From Hofstenia miamia (lineage: Eukaryota; Xenacoelomorpha; Acoela): 64,000 nucleotides of DNA. The notes under the pieces are model-generated. The model had not been told where the DNA came from, searched no databases, and was given only the letters and a program-made list of their open reading frames with translations. Positions 14,506 to 25,556 of this stretch are shown here, in pieces. Position 1 is the stretch's first letter, and every line of letters begins with the position of its first letter. The DNA is taken from assembly GCA_004352715.1 (NCBI GenBank), contig SCFE01000108.1, positions 245,594 to 309,593 of the forward strand, given 5' to 3'. The translations under genes and the position numbers were made by a program.

Positions 14506-15645
14506 TTAATTATCATGAAAGAATCCACTAAAATTCACCAAGTAGAAAGAGAGCAAAGCCCCCACAACATCGCCACATTGTGCTGCAATAGAACCTGATT
14601 TTATAGCCTTTGGCCCACACTGCCTTAAATAATAAGATGAGATAGAAAAGAGGAAGAACCCTGAAAAACCCTGAGTGAACCACATTATTACTAACGTTGA
14701 TTGTGCTTTAAATGACTCGCCCAGTATTGGTTTGGGACTTTGTAGCGATATGTATATTAATGTCAAATCAATAACAATGTGTAACAAGAGAATTACAGAT
14801 ACAAATGTGTAGCGATAGTTCTTGATCATGTAGCAGATTATTGCCGAACAAGGAAAAGCAATGGACCAACATGCGACCGAAAATATATAGCATGCTTGAC
14901 CATAAGGAATTGTTGAGAACGAGTGGAATGCTGGCATTAACGTGAAAACAGAGGCACTGGCGAAGAACCACACTACAACGAAGAATGATTCATGACTGCC
15001 ATTGTCACTACTTGCAGAGGATACGATCACACTTCCATATTTACTGAGAGAAAAAGACGTTCTTAACTGACTCGAGCTTAGAGTCAATGCTACCGGAGAT
15101 GTTCTTCCTGTTTTCTTCACGTACTTATTGATAAAGTTATCATAGAGTGTGTCTTCTGTAGAGTTCCTAGCGTAAGTAAAGGAAAGAAGCAAAGCAACAG
15201 TGCAAACAAAAAACACACAGGTGATGATTGCGAACCCGATACTTGGCCCAAACAGAAAGTCTTTAGTCAAATTCAAGCCATTGTTTACATTTCCTGCAAA
15301 TGCACCCATTAATTGCTTATATCCTTGAACGTATGTGATAATGCTTGCAATCAATCCACCTAATCCGTCACCAATTAGTACAGCCAACAGAAATTTCGGA
15401 TGGAAGTATTCAGTGACGTACATATAAAGTAATGTCATCCTACAGCTATCCAATCCCATTAGCACGAATGAATTAATGAAAAGATAGAGACTCGTAGGTT
15501 CACCAAATACGTTCAGTTGGGAATCCCATGAAAAAATAAGGGTTATTGAGAAGAAGAGTCCCATCCCAAAGCAGATCATGTTTCCCCATTTTAAACCAAA
15601 CCGTTCAAAAAATGGTAAGATGAACAGTGCTGCAGTTGAAATCCC
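14506..15645 (-). CDS. SLC52A: Riboflavin transporter (SLC52/RFVT family), exon 2
   Basis: Solute carrier family 52 proteins carry riboflavin across the plasma membrane. This exon encodes 379 residues and the TGA-free run to the stop at 14506. After the acceptor TTTAG (15650-15646) it begins GISTAALFILPFFERFG, in line with TM2 of the family. The family signatures follow: DSCRMTLLYMYVTEYF, then LIGDGLGGLIASIITYVQG (the GEGLSGLLPSxxALxQG box), a polar serine-rich cytoplasmic loop (around TSPVALTLSSSQLRTS), then FHSFSTIPYGQACYIFSVA (the SYxxLPYG box), and a C-terminal helix bundle ending LVNFSGFFHDN. At least nine hydrophobic segments are visible. It joins in phase 0 to the exon at 21219-21371; aligned to vertebrate members the join needs no insertion. 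Family assignment is confident; riboflavin as substrate is inferred from the family. Confidence 0.9.
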   Translation of the reverse strand, partial: GISTAALFILPFFERFGLKWGNMICFGMGLFFSITLIFSWDSQLNVFGEPTSLYLFINSFVLMGLDSCRMTLLYMYVTEYFHPKFLLAVLIGDGLGGLIASIITYVQGYKQLMGAFAGNVNNGLNLTKDFLFGPSIGFAIITCVFFVCTVALLLSFTYARNSTEDTLYDNFINKYVKKTGRTSPVALTLSSSQLRTSFSLSKYGSVIVSSASSDNGSHESFFVVVWFFASASVFTLMPAFHSFSTIPYGQACYIFSVACWSIAFPCSAIICYMIKNYRYTFVSVILLLHIVIDLTLIYISLQSPKPILGESFKAQSTLVIMWFTQGFSGFFLFSISSYYLRQCGPKAIKSGSIAAQCGDVVGALLSFYLVNFSGFFHDN

Positions 15646-18138
15646 CTAAATTATTCAGTTAGTTTTGGAATTTCTAATTTACCTGTAAATAACGCCCAAC
15701 AACGCCAATATATAAGCGTTATTGAAAGTATAGACATGACAATCATAATACAACGATTTGTTTATTCCATACTTTTCAATTGTTGAAAACAATGGAAGAT
15801 TTTTGAAATCGGAACCAAGTTTTTACTGCATATTTCAAAGTTAAAAACATGAATGTTTGGGTATAGTGACTAGTATTCTATAATTGTCAAGCGTCTTAAA
15901 CTTGTCTAATTATGACTATCTCTGCGGGGAGCAAAATAATATTACAAATATTAATTTATAGGTGAGCGGGAAATTTGAGGCTAATCTTTCTTCTTCAATC
16001 AGATTAGTGAAAAACCATCACGGTAAATTTATTCTTAAAAATGCATCTGACGTCATTAACCTCAATTTTCGTTACAGAGTGAACTGTCATTTATACGGGA
16101 CTAATGGTTATAATTCTCACAGGTCGGATTTTAAAAATAGTTACACCACAAAAGAAATATGAAAAAAACAACAAATAGCACAACTTCAATGGTGGTAGAC
16201 CACCAAGTTGCTTCCAATAATAAAATAATATTGTTTTACATTTGATCAAAAATAAGAATGAAATCCTTAAAGTTAAGCGAGAAATATCATTCAGTTTTAT
16301 TGCACACTAATAACGTCAGTAACATGGATTAATTTATTCTCATAACAGTCACGGGATCATTAAAATTAATGCTGTTTCGCAAATTAAATAAATGGCAGGA
16401 TCAATACAGGCTCTACAACAAAGCAAGACAGCTTTCTTTATACGAGAAGGCGCAAACAACTATAAATAATCGTAGAAGGGATTTTAGATTACATTGTCTT
16501 GCCGCAAAACACATTTGAAATAAAGACAATATAGACAAAGTAGGATTAAATGCCAAGAATGCCAAACATATTGATATATTTAACTCACATGTGCTGGCAA
16601 TGAATTATAGGTACAGTACTTTTCAAGTTAATATACGTTGACGAATACCATTAAGATCTTTAAGACTCATTATGTGCAAAGAGCATTCAGGGTAGAACAT
16701 AATAAAACATTAGAAGCATTTCCTTTCTTCGTTAAGGATTGTATTAAGGTCGGTCCAAAGAAAGGCGGTCATAAATTTCCAAAATCATTTCCTATTGAGA
16801 CCATTTCCGAAAAATGTCAACATAATTTCAATATGGGAATTTCACTTTCCTACTTAAATCTAATCACAGAAATAATATCTCCATACCGAATAAAATTTGA
16901 TTTGAATCTTCTTGAACTTAAGAATTTCTAAGAATAATAGGAAATCCTGAGTGATTCTACTATTTAAATTAAAATAGTTGTAACATAATTTTACTAATTC
17001 AGGTTTTCGAAGTAGTTAACTCCGTAGAGTTGTAAATAATACAATCAAGACACACATAGACATACAAACACAGGTATACCACACACACCGCAGTTTAACT
17101 GAATGAATAGTTCAATTTGTCTTTTCTGAAGTTTTCTAAAAGTAGGTGAAAAAGCGAATAAGCAAAAACGGTGAACGCGAAACCCATTAGAAATGGTTGG
17201 CAAGTGAACATAAATTTTTGCATACCTAGGAAAATCATAAGCGATGGTTATTTGTTAAAAATAATTGGTCATGTTAACAAATTCCTCCAATTTTATTTCC
17301 TAAAGATTAAACATTGTGTGATACCTATAACAGCTTTTCACTGCAAAGCAATCCCTTAAGCTACGATTTTATGAACTTTTCTGTAATTAATCCCATCCAA
17401 AATTAATTTCGCCCCTTTCCTAAAGCAAATTTGAAAATCATGCATTTAATTTCATTCAAAATTGGTGAGAGTGCAGAGTTATTGGAATATATTTCCAAGT
17501 AAGAATGTCCATACAAGATATGAATACTTTCTGCTTATTGAAGTGTTATTGGTAAAATGCTGTTTCGAATTTGGGAACAAATAGCTACTAAAGTTTGATT
17601 TACTAATAATTATAATCTATGGTATGGACTGGGTAGCAGTAGCAGATGGTAAACATTTTCGGTACAAATACCTAGGTCTTATATAAAACAAATTTTTATT
17701 GCTTCTTAAAAAATGGTCGACCAATTCCAGATAAATTTTTTCCTCAACATAAAAAATCAAATAAGTTTTCAGTGCTTCTTTACATCAGATTTGTGGAATA
17801 CTTACCCAAGTTGCAAACCACTGTGGTAAAAAAAATTATAATAATTGTGTAAATACGATGGCGGAAGAAAGCTTCCGGCCAAATATAAATGGCGGTTATT
17901 TGAAAGAAGCGGAAATATAATTAGATGAACTTTCAAAAACATTGTCAACAAATAAAATGATAATTTGTGTAAAATTTTCTCCTTGATCCGGCTAAAGTAT
18001 TTTCAATAAAAACTTTTTCCAGTTGAAATTTGTAAAAATAGATTATTAAATGTAATAAGACAAGCGTCTATGATGCTTCCATTGTTACAATAATTTGAGG
18101 CTCACCAAGACCTACTACTAGGTATTCGGTTCATTTAG

Positions 18139-18168
18139 TAATATATATATATATATATATATATATAC
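18139..18168. repeat. (TA)n microsatellite
   Basis: Uninterrupted TA dinucleotide run. Confidence 0.9.
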
Positions 18169-18263
18169 TAGTTATTTTCACACACATTTCGATTAATACT
18201 CATTGTGATGTACAATACTTAAAATAATTGTAACGAATGTATTAAAAATTAATTAATTTTTAG

Positions 18264-18403
18264 ATACAGAAGAATCAGCACTTCATAAAAGAAATCGGGC
18301 CTTAGAAGGATTTAGCGATCTCAGCTCCAACGAATTGCCTGCAGTACGGAGTAGACGACCAAATGCGAGAATATTTAATCTCGACTCATGCTTGATAGAG
18401 GAG
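18264..18403 (+). CDS. Candidate coding exon of unknown protein, cut by a single N
   Basis: After a textbook acceptor (AATTAATTTTTAG, ending 18263) an open frame with two leading bases reads TEESALHKRNRALEGFSDLS, continues with SSNELPAVRSRRPNAR, and ends IFNLDSCLIEE at an N (18404). The composition is clearly protein-like and its GC content is above the neighbourhood. If the N hides the first bases of GTAAGC, the exon would end exactly there, as the following bases are AAGC. Reading on through the N gives another 40 codons of poorer quality. The family is not recognised. It lies on the strand opposite the SLC52 gene, inside its intron. Confidence 0.45.
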
Positions 18404-18723
18404 NAAGCAATGCGCAGGTACGGTATTCGATATTACCAGTTTATGGTCTCGGGACGGGCTTGTGCGCATAATGATTGGGGTGGGCTGATACGAGTAAACT
18501 TTCCATTTTACATTATATGTAATTAATAAAAGTTTTTTAAAAACAAAACTTTAATAAAATATTGAAAACATGAACGCGAATTGTGTTCAAAGATTTAGTG
18601 AACATTTTTTAATTGCTTAATATTACTCCTGTCGATTAGTGAGTGCCATATCATGTGCTGCGCATTGCTTTTTTTATGGAGACAACTAAGGGTATATTCC
18701 CAGTTATCATCTTTTAAGAAATC

Positions 18724-18768
18724 GGTGATAAAAGTCGATAGTGTGAACACTATCAGCTTTTTTATCGA
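18724..18768. repeat. Imperfect inverted repeat (hairpin)
   Basis: GATAAAAGTCGATAGTG is followed after four bases by CACTATCAGC-TTTTTTATC, giving arms of about 17 bp. Further TTTTTATCGATTGATAAAAA symmetry lies just downstream. It probably belongs to a small decayed element. Confidence 0.5.
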
Positions 18769-18962
18769 TTGATAAAAATCGAGGATGAACTAGTGCTGGA
18801 TTCGGTAAGGTTGAATTCGGTTAAACTCTTCCGGTCTGGTTAAAGCCGGTTAATTAGGTTAAAATCCGGTCAAGTAATTCTATCTCTGATTTTCAAAATT
18901 TATTGATTACAATGTTTGCGGTATTACAAGACAATAGAAATTGTAGGAAAGGGTGCAAAGAC

Positions 18963-19355
18963 TAGTGTTCTGCGGCCATGGCTTAGCCGTTAGTCGGCCG
19001 TAACCACGGCCAACGGCCGGCTACGTCCAAAGTCCCAAGGCCAACTGCCGACTGCAGCCAAATATTTTGTCTCGCTGCCAAAATCCCGACTAAGATTGAT
19101 TTCTAAACATTATGATGAACAATGTATTTCCATTATTATATTTGTGTTTTTGTTTTTAAAATTTAGTCACTTTGACCATTTTCCTTAATAGCTCGAAATC
19201 GTTCCATTGAAAACTCCTTTATTTCAGTTAGTAGTAGTAAAAAAACGCCAAGAAAATCACGACTAAAGGCCGGTTACGGCTAAAGAATTACGGCCAACGG
19301 CCGGTTAAGGTCAAAATTTATTTTCCCAGAAAATTTCCTTGACAGCAGAACACTA
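18963..19355. mobile_element. hAT-like MITE with 8-bp target duplication
   Basis: TAGTGTTCTGC at 18963-18973 is matched by its exact inverse GCAGAACACTA at 19345-19355. The flanking 8-mers are GCAAAGAC (18955-18962) and GAAAAGAC (19356-19363), seven of eight identical. The interior has GC-rich repeats of GGCCAACGGCCGG in two places (about 19007 and 19292). No coding capacity. The terminal motif, small size and 8-bp duplication fit a non-autonomous hAT element. Confidence 0.7.
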
Positions 19356-20569
19356 GAAAAGACTCCTATTGCATTTCTAATCATACTCGACATTTTCACT
19401 TTTCAAATTCTAGAATTGCAACAATGCGTGCACTATTTTAGAGCATATCAAATTTGTGGGAAAGGATGCATCAATTTAAATTCCAACAAGTTTATCTTCA
19501 GCTTGTTGTTGATATAGAGACCAGATTTCAATTCATTCATAAAGGTCTAAATTTAATATTCAATCATTATATATCAACACCATTGTGAGTTTATCCACAT
19601 CTTTTTTTCTTTAAATTTTGATAGACTAAGATCGTTCTCAATAATGCTTACTTCATAATGTGAATATAGGAATAGAATAGCCTATTATGAGACGAGAAAT
19701 ATGCCATAAAATTCATCAATATTTAAAAATAGGTATATCATGCAGAATAAGATATTGTTGACGATAGGATATTGAACATCAATTGGTTGTTAATACAGGA
19801 ATATACCAATTTGATTTTGGCATATAGGAATTGAATATAGATGCAGCATAGATGTATGTAACCATGCAAGCGTTAATTTTTTGACCGAAAAACAAATCTG
19901 TTCTGAAGTTTATCTATTGATATTCTCATTGTTGATCCATAATTTATATTATTCATAATCATGGAGGACTAAATTTAATTTGTAAGTAACCAATTGAAAT
20001 AAAATAGTTTTATTCGTAAAAAAATTTGTTGAATGCAATGCTTAAATAATAGAAATATAACCTAAGTGTGTATGAAATTTAATTAAATATGAACTGCACT
20101 TGAAAATTTAGGAAAAATTGATGATCTTAACGGGCGGGCTCAGTGTTGAAAAATCGGCGGCTTGCACGTCAGTAGTGTTAAGTAAATCAAGCCCGTTTAT
20201 ATTGTTTTCAGGCGTGAGACCTGTTCAGGTAAGGCATTAATGCCCATGGGAACAACAACAACCCTGAAATATTTTGTTTTCTGAACAAGAACGGCTAGAG
20301 TCCCATCCAGAAGGCCGTGCGCAAAGTCGCACCGTAGGCAAAGACATGCTTGGACAGGACAGCGCTAGGTCACAAATTGAAGTCGAAAAAGACCATTATC
20401 TTGTGACGTTTTCACATTTTAAATATCTTAATTAGTCCGTGAGGAAACCATCACAAATAATGAAAAATTCCTAGTAGAATTTGGGTTAGAGGCACAATCC
20501 ATTTTGTCCACATTTTCAAATAATTTTCTTTTAACTTATTAAGAAATTTGGCAATAATTGAGAGTAGGC

Positions 20570-20940
20570 CACATCTTTGGGTAAGTGTACTTCCCTGTTA
20601 TGATGGAAATTTGTTATAAACATTATTCCTGTGCTTGAAAATGTTAACTTTTTTCAATGGAAAATGCTATTGTAGCAAAAACATTCCAATCTAGCGTTCA
20701 AAAGCCTTTGGTAGAAACAACTAGTTTAACTATTACGTAAATGCATCACACAAGTTCCCTTCAGAAGTGCCTGAACGGGTTCACCCGAGCGTGAATTAAG
20801 GATAAAAAAATAAGACAACTCTCTATCCAGAGGTGATTTCAGTTTTATAAATCTTCAATATTTTATGAGGGCTTAGCATTTTTTATAGAAGCCATTAAAA
20901 ATTGAAAAAATGCCGGGTCTCTTGCAGATGTTATTGCTGT
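20570..20940. repeat. Degenerate copy of an old dispersed repeat
   Basis: Blocks in this stretch parallel those at 11860-12280 in the same order and spacing. Among them are the 'ATTATTCCTGTGCTTGAAAATG' region and the 'TTTTATAGAAGCCATTAAAAATTG' region. The element type is not recognised. Confidence 0.4.
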
Positions 20941-21218
20941 CTGCAATTCTAAATATTAGTCAGTTATACAGTTCAGTGTAGTGTTAAGCGAAAAATCTAA
21001 AAATCAAATCAATAAATTTGTTTTTATAAGAACAACTTTGAGGATAAAAATTCAGATTTGTTTTTACTGTTGCAAGTATTGATCAGTACGTATGAAAATA
21101 TAGAGACGTTCTTGAAAACCTATTTGAACCAGCGTAACTAATTGAGCTTTGTTCGCTTTTCAATTATATAAGGTGTGACACCAGGGCTGAGCAAGATTTC
21201 ATACTATACAATTATTAC

Positions 21219-21371
21219 CTTAGTAAACGTAAAATACGAGGTCAATCTCCATCCTTCAGGTACAAAGGGCACAATAAAAGGTGCTTCAACAGTGATAGCA
21301 TCGCTCCAAAGCCAAATTGCTAAAGAGGCCACAGTTATACTGATGGCGATGATCACTTCACTACAAGACAT
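21219..21371 (-). CDS. SLC52A: Riboflavin transporter (SLC52/RFVT family), exon 1 with start codon
   Basis: The minus strand starts ATG at 21371 and encodes 51 residues. First comes MSCSEVIIAISITVASLAIW (TM1). WSDAITVEAPFIVPFVPEGW and RLTSYFTFTK follow, before the donor AAG|GTAATA at 21219/21218. The family hallmark at this place is a W-x-x-(I/L)...PLLV..LPEGW.LPSYL segment at the TM1-TM2 hairpin, and it is plainly present. Phase 0 continues into 15645. With exon 2 the total is about 430 residues, close to the usual 430-470. The ATG is chosen because it opens the frame just before TM1 and the sequence upstream has in-frame stops. No TATA box was seen upstream. Confidence 0.85.
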
Positions 21372-23879
21372 TAAAAGGTGGAAGCGGAAGTAATGAATTC
21401 TTCACTACAAAGAAAATTTGCGTTTCATATTTACTATTTGTAAACAGTGAAACCAGTCAATGTCAAAAACACTTTTAATCTATTGGTTTTTCGAGTGTTT
21501 ATGCACACACATTTATGACATTTAATTTGTTTCCGGTTTATTACAACAATAAGATGGACTTTCACGCCACTTTGCAAATTTTCCGTATAAGAGGGCTCCA
21601 GATAATATAGTTAAACAATTCAGTGTTTCACAATATATAATAATTCTGAAGTTGTTTTAAGCAAACGCATAAATCGTCAATATACAAAGCTCGGACAAAA
21701 TAACTTTGGGAAGCCTTGAAGCAAAAATCAAATTTACTGACATTCCAGTCAAGAAACCGTTGAACAAGTAATCAAATTTACATCAATTGAACAAATCACA
21801 AATGCCACATCTACTTTTAAATCATTAAGCATATTGGAACTTACAACAATCACTTACCAAAACGTTATTAGGATCTCAATGAGTTTTACATGTGATCTCG
21901 ATTTCTTTGTGATCTTCACTTCGCTAATTATCTCGGGTGGTTTTAAACGTGACAGATTACTTTTAACCATCACCTAGTCTAACCATAGACTTAGCAAGGC
22001 AAAAAAGTTGTTTACAAAAAACGTTTCAAACATTTAAAACAATGTTTCTTTGCTTTTAAACAAAACCAGCTCAAGATTCAAAATTTTTACTGAAAACAAA
22101 TAGCAAACTTTGAATTATGATAAACTTATCAACATTAATTTTTGGTTTCATACACGTAAACAAAACGGAGGTTTTGCTATTTTTCAGCAGGAAATCGTTT
22201 TTAAAAATACGAATGGACGAATGTCGAAAATTATTTTTCACACTTTTCTATGAAATTTGAAAAAAACATTTAAAAAAAACACTGCAAAAACAGTTCTTTT
22301 AAACAGTGTTTAAAACATGTTTTAAAAAGTCGCTAAAACATACCAATCCTGCTTTCAGGTAGGGTTTCTAATCTACTATGAGATGCAAATTTTACAGTCT
22401 TAAAGTTTGTGTCGCTTTGTTGCTGTTGGACGCTCATCTTGCTTTAAAACATCATTGTAAGCATGTTCTTAGCGAGCTATGATCTATTCCCCAACCTCAT
22501 TGCTTTATAAAGCCTACACTTTCTATATCCTTTGACAATGAAAACCTTTCCTGAGATGTGGACACATACATTGGTGAACGTGCTCAAAAGAAATGAAAAT
22601 TTACGCTAAAATCCATTCCTGTGGCTGAAGTACTTTAAAAAACTCATGGTTTTTCATTGAAAATTTTTTAAAAAAGATTTCAAATAATAACATTCGTAAT
22701 TTTCAAATAAACAAGAGGTCTTTATTATATTGTGAGCCATGAGCGTTTAAAAATATTATAGAAGCCATAATATATTGAAAAAAATGTTTGGGTTATTTAA
22801 GGTTAATGGATGACTTAATTTTTCATGTAATTTTAGGTTATCTGCATTTGAAACATCTGTAACTATGCGACTGTCTGGTCACAATTTATGATGCTTTTAA
22901 TACTAAATACGAAAACTTTAAAAGCAAAGTCAACAGATACTTTTTCATTTGTCTATATTAGCCTTTCAAAAGGTTATAAATACCATTTTAAGTTAATGAA
23001 AGATTCCGTAATTGGAATTGACAGATTTTCAAAGTTTTGTAATTGTTGTAAACATTCAAATTAGCAAAAATTTCACTATGTTGAGCAACGTTCTTCATTC
23101 GTGACGTTATTAAATTGGATAAAATGTATATGCACAGCATTACTTAAAAGAATAGAATTCAATGCAGTCGCTCCAAAATGTCTTCATACTGTTGTTATCA
23201 CAAAAAATGTAATACTTTTATTTTTAATATTTCCCAAACAAGTACAATTCAGTTGCTCACATTCGCCGTACAGTGACATTTCTACCCAACCTAACCCGCC
23301 TTTCACTTGAATCAATACGAATTTCTTAGCAAACAGGTTGTAAATTTGAATATAGTATCTTTCAAGAAATCAATCTGAAAATAAAATATTTCATAGAAAT
23401 ATGGTGTAAAGGAAAAGTATTTTTTAAACACATTAAAAAATTTTATTAGAAGAAAATCTATCGAACTTTAAGGTACCGAAAAATGGCAAAATGGTGACGA
23501 GATCTTTTACTCAAACCTAGTACAACTTGTTGAAAGCTCCGTCTCAGTCGTTTCCACTGTAAAATATTCTGAATTAGCATCCAATAATTCATCCTATTCC
23601 TTTTGGTTAATTATTAATCTGATTTCGATCTGACGAAATTAGCTATAATCAAAATGATAAAAATTGCAATATTGTATTGAATTTTTAGGATCATAGCGCA
23701 ATTCCATTTCAATTTGCAAATATTCATGTGTATTAATATACAAAAAAAATCATTAGCCACCCCCTCGTTGTTGAAAGTCTCTTTTTCTAATGAGGCCTGC
23801 TTTTCTCATATTTAACAAAAAAGTATGTTTCACGTTGATACAGAAAAAGCATTTCATATCCTTTTTTGTAACTAGTTGT
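21372..23879. other. AT-rich non-coding sequence upstream of the transporter
   Basis: No gene supported. 21985-22345 is rich in GTTT(c/a)AAAC motifs at both ends and may be an old MITE, but no clean terminal repeats or duplication could be set. 22530-22810 resembles the dispersed repeat seen at 11860 and 20570. Confidence 0.35.
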
Positions 23880-24166
23880 TCTTGTCGGGGTTACTCTACC
23901 AGTCAACAGACTGAAGAGTCCGTGTCAACAGATCAAGTCCGTGACTCTTCCCCTGGAAGTGTACCCGCTAGGGCCGGATCTTGTATCATGCTTGACCTCT
24001 GGCGACCCCTGGCACGCAGAGTGCTGATCTGTGTTGAGTCTGATCAGCAGGAGTGAAGCCGAAGGCCGAGCTTCATTGAGAGGGTTGCGCCTCTCTACAG
24101 CTTTCACCAACCAAGGCTACTAACTGAGGTAACTCGTGAGCACTTGCGTCTGCCTGTTATGGAACC
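23880..24166. repeat. GC-rich island of unknown repeat type, truncated by a gap
   Basis: The base composition changes abruptly from very AT-rich to balanced at about 23884 and continues to the N gap. Frames exist on both strands but none shows a domain. The sharp edge and its place at an unresolved gap suggest a multicopy element that the assembler could not cross. Confidence 0.4.
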
Positions 24167-24311
24167 NNNNNNNNNNNNNNNNNNNNNNNNNNNNNNNNNN
24201 NNNNNNNNNNNNNNNNNNNNNNNNNNNNNNNNNNNNNNNNNNNNNNNNNNNNNNNNNNNNNNNNNNNNNNNNNNNNNNNNNNNNNNNNNNNNNNNNNNNN
24301 NNNNNNNNNNN
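24167..24311. other. Assembly gap (Ns)
   Basis: A run of 145 Ns. Frames drawn through it on either strand are meaningless. Confidence 0.99.
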
Positions 24312-24510
24312 CGTTTGGGGCGTACCCTTGGGTTCCCCATTTTTTTTTGTAGTTTTTGACGCACTAAAAGATCGTTTAGTAAAACAAAACAAAAAAATAT
24401 GAAATTTTCCCCCTGAATTTCAAACCTTTTTTTTTTTGGAAAAAAAAAATTTTTTAAAAATAAATTCCGGGTTTAAATTTATGATGCATTTAAAAAAAAA
24501 GTCGGTTTAA
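24312..24510. other. Homopolymer-rich, probably low-quality sequence after the gap
   Basis: Runs of T9, T12, A10 and several GGGTTT/CCCCC-like runs crowd into 200 bp directly after the gap. The pattern is unlike the surroundings and fits consensus error at a contig end. Confidence 0.5.
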
Positions 24511-24759
24511 ATGTTACTTGAATAGTTTTTACCTATACACAATGGTATTTAACTAAACATCTCCACAACAAAACTTTTTTGAAACGATTGCAACTATTCA
24601 GCATAAAGTATTTGTAACTACTGATCTAAGAAATTTTCTGCAAATGATAAAATCCATAAAGAATGAAACAAGGGGCGAACTATGCAAGTATACATATATG
24701 GTTTCTCAAAATAACGATTTACGAAGTCAAGTCTGGTCTTAATGTGTTATTTTTTGAAA

Positions 24760-25556
24760 GATGATGTCCTTCTAGCCAAGCGTCCTCAAAGCTACATTTT
24801 TTAGTTTCCGTAATATTGTTGATTTGGTCAGGTTGACCTCTTCATCTTTCAGGAAGCCTTGCACTTCACTAAGAGTAATGCTTAGGTTAGGTCTAAGGTT
24901 ATGTAAATTATTCTTGAGGCACATGTTTTTACTTTTCGTGGATGACCAGATTTCGGCAGATTTTCAGTTGTTTTGAGCTTCTTCCACTTCTGTATTATAG
25001 AACGGAAAGAAAATTTTCGGCGGCAAACAAAAGTTTTTTCGGAGCCGTTTTCGGCAAATGAATGTTTGGAGTAGTAAAGGTACGGAGTATATGTTGAAAT
25101 GTGAATAGCAAACAACATGAATAATGATACAATTAATAATAAATAATGTATTACAGAATGAATTCCAAAATGAATTGAATTTAATAAAAACCAGTTGATT
25201 TGCTGTTTCGCTCAATATGTGAGCTTGATCTTGCAAAAATAATGAAGTATTGAAAAAAGCAGGCCAACCAGCCCTGAGGTAACATATTGGTTGCAAAATC
25301 AATTAACATGCAAATTTATTTGTCACATTTTGTTCCTAATTTTGCTGTTTTTGGTGTTTTTTCTTTGAAATTTGAGTTCGGCTTTGAAACACATTTTAAT
25401 ATTTTTTCGGCCGAAATTTTTTTTACTGATTATAGATTTTACACTCCAATAGTTAATGTTCAATTTTTCAGATATTGTTTTGAGGGTTAATTCTGATTTA
25501 TAAAAATCAATAATTTCATCACTGACAGTTTTGCAGATTTTCTTCTTTTTAGTCAT
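24760..25556 (-). pseudogene. Tc1/mariner-like transposase remnant (DNA-binding part)
   Basis: The minus strand begins MTKKKKICKTVSDEIIDFYK (25556 downward), then a helix-turn-helix segment (SELTLKTISEKLNINYWSVK) as in Tc1 N-termini. After an intervening AT-rich stretch come RSIIQKWKKLKTTENLPKSG and HPRKVK (near 25010-24930), the GRPRK linker of the second DNA-binding subdomain. NLSITLSEVQGFLKDEEVNL and TKSTILRKLKNVALRTLG follow in a shifted frame down to about 24765. The catalytic DDE core is absent. Frameshifts and an insertion make it non-functional. Confidence 0.65.

Larger units (their letters stand above)
15646..21218 (-). other. SLC52A: Intron of the riboflavin transporter gene
   Basis: The intron begins GTAATAATT (21218 downward) after the AAG that ends exon 1 and finishes ATTATTCAG...TTTAG at 15646. 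Both borders obey GT-AG and keep phase 0. It contains a hAT-like MITE (18963-19355), a (TA)n tract (18139-18168), a plus-strand candidate exon next to a single N (18404), and a piece of an old dispersed repeat (20570-20940). Confidence 0.8.

Noticed and set aside
18335-18526. 63-codon frame with ATG at 18335 and an X
   Set aside because: The real coding signal begins upstream at an acceptor and fades after the N. The ATG is probably internal.
24104-24402. Open frames on both strands through the N gap
   Set aside because: More than half of each frame is Ns, and the flanking residues show no domain.
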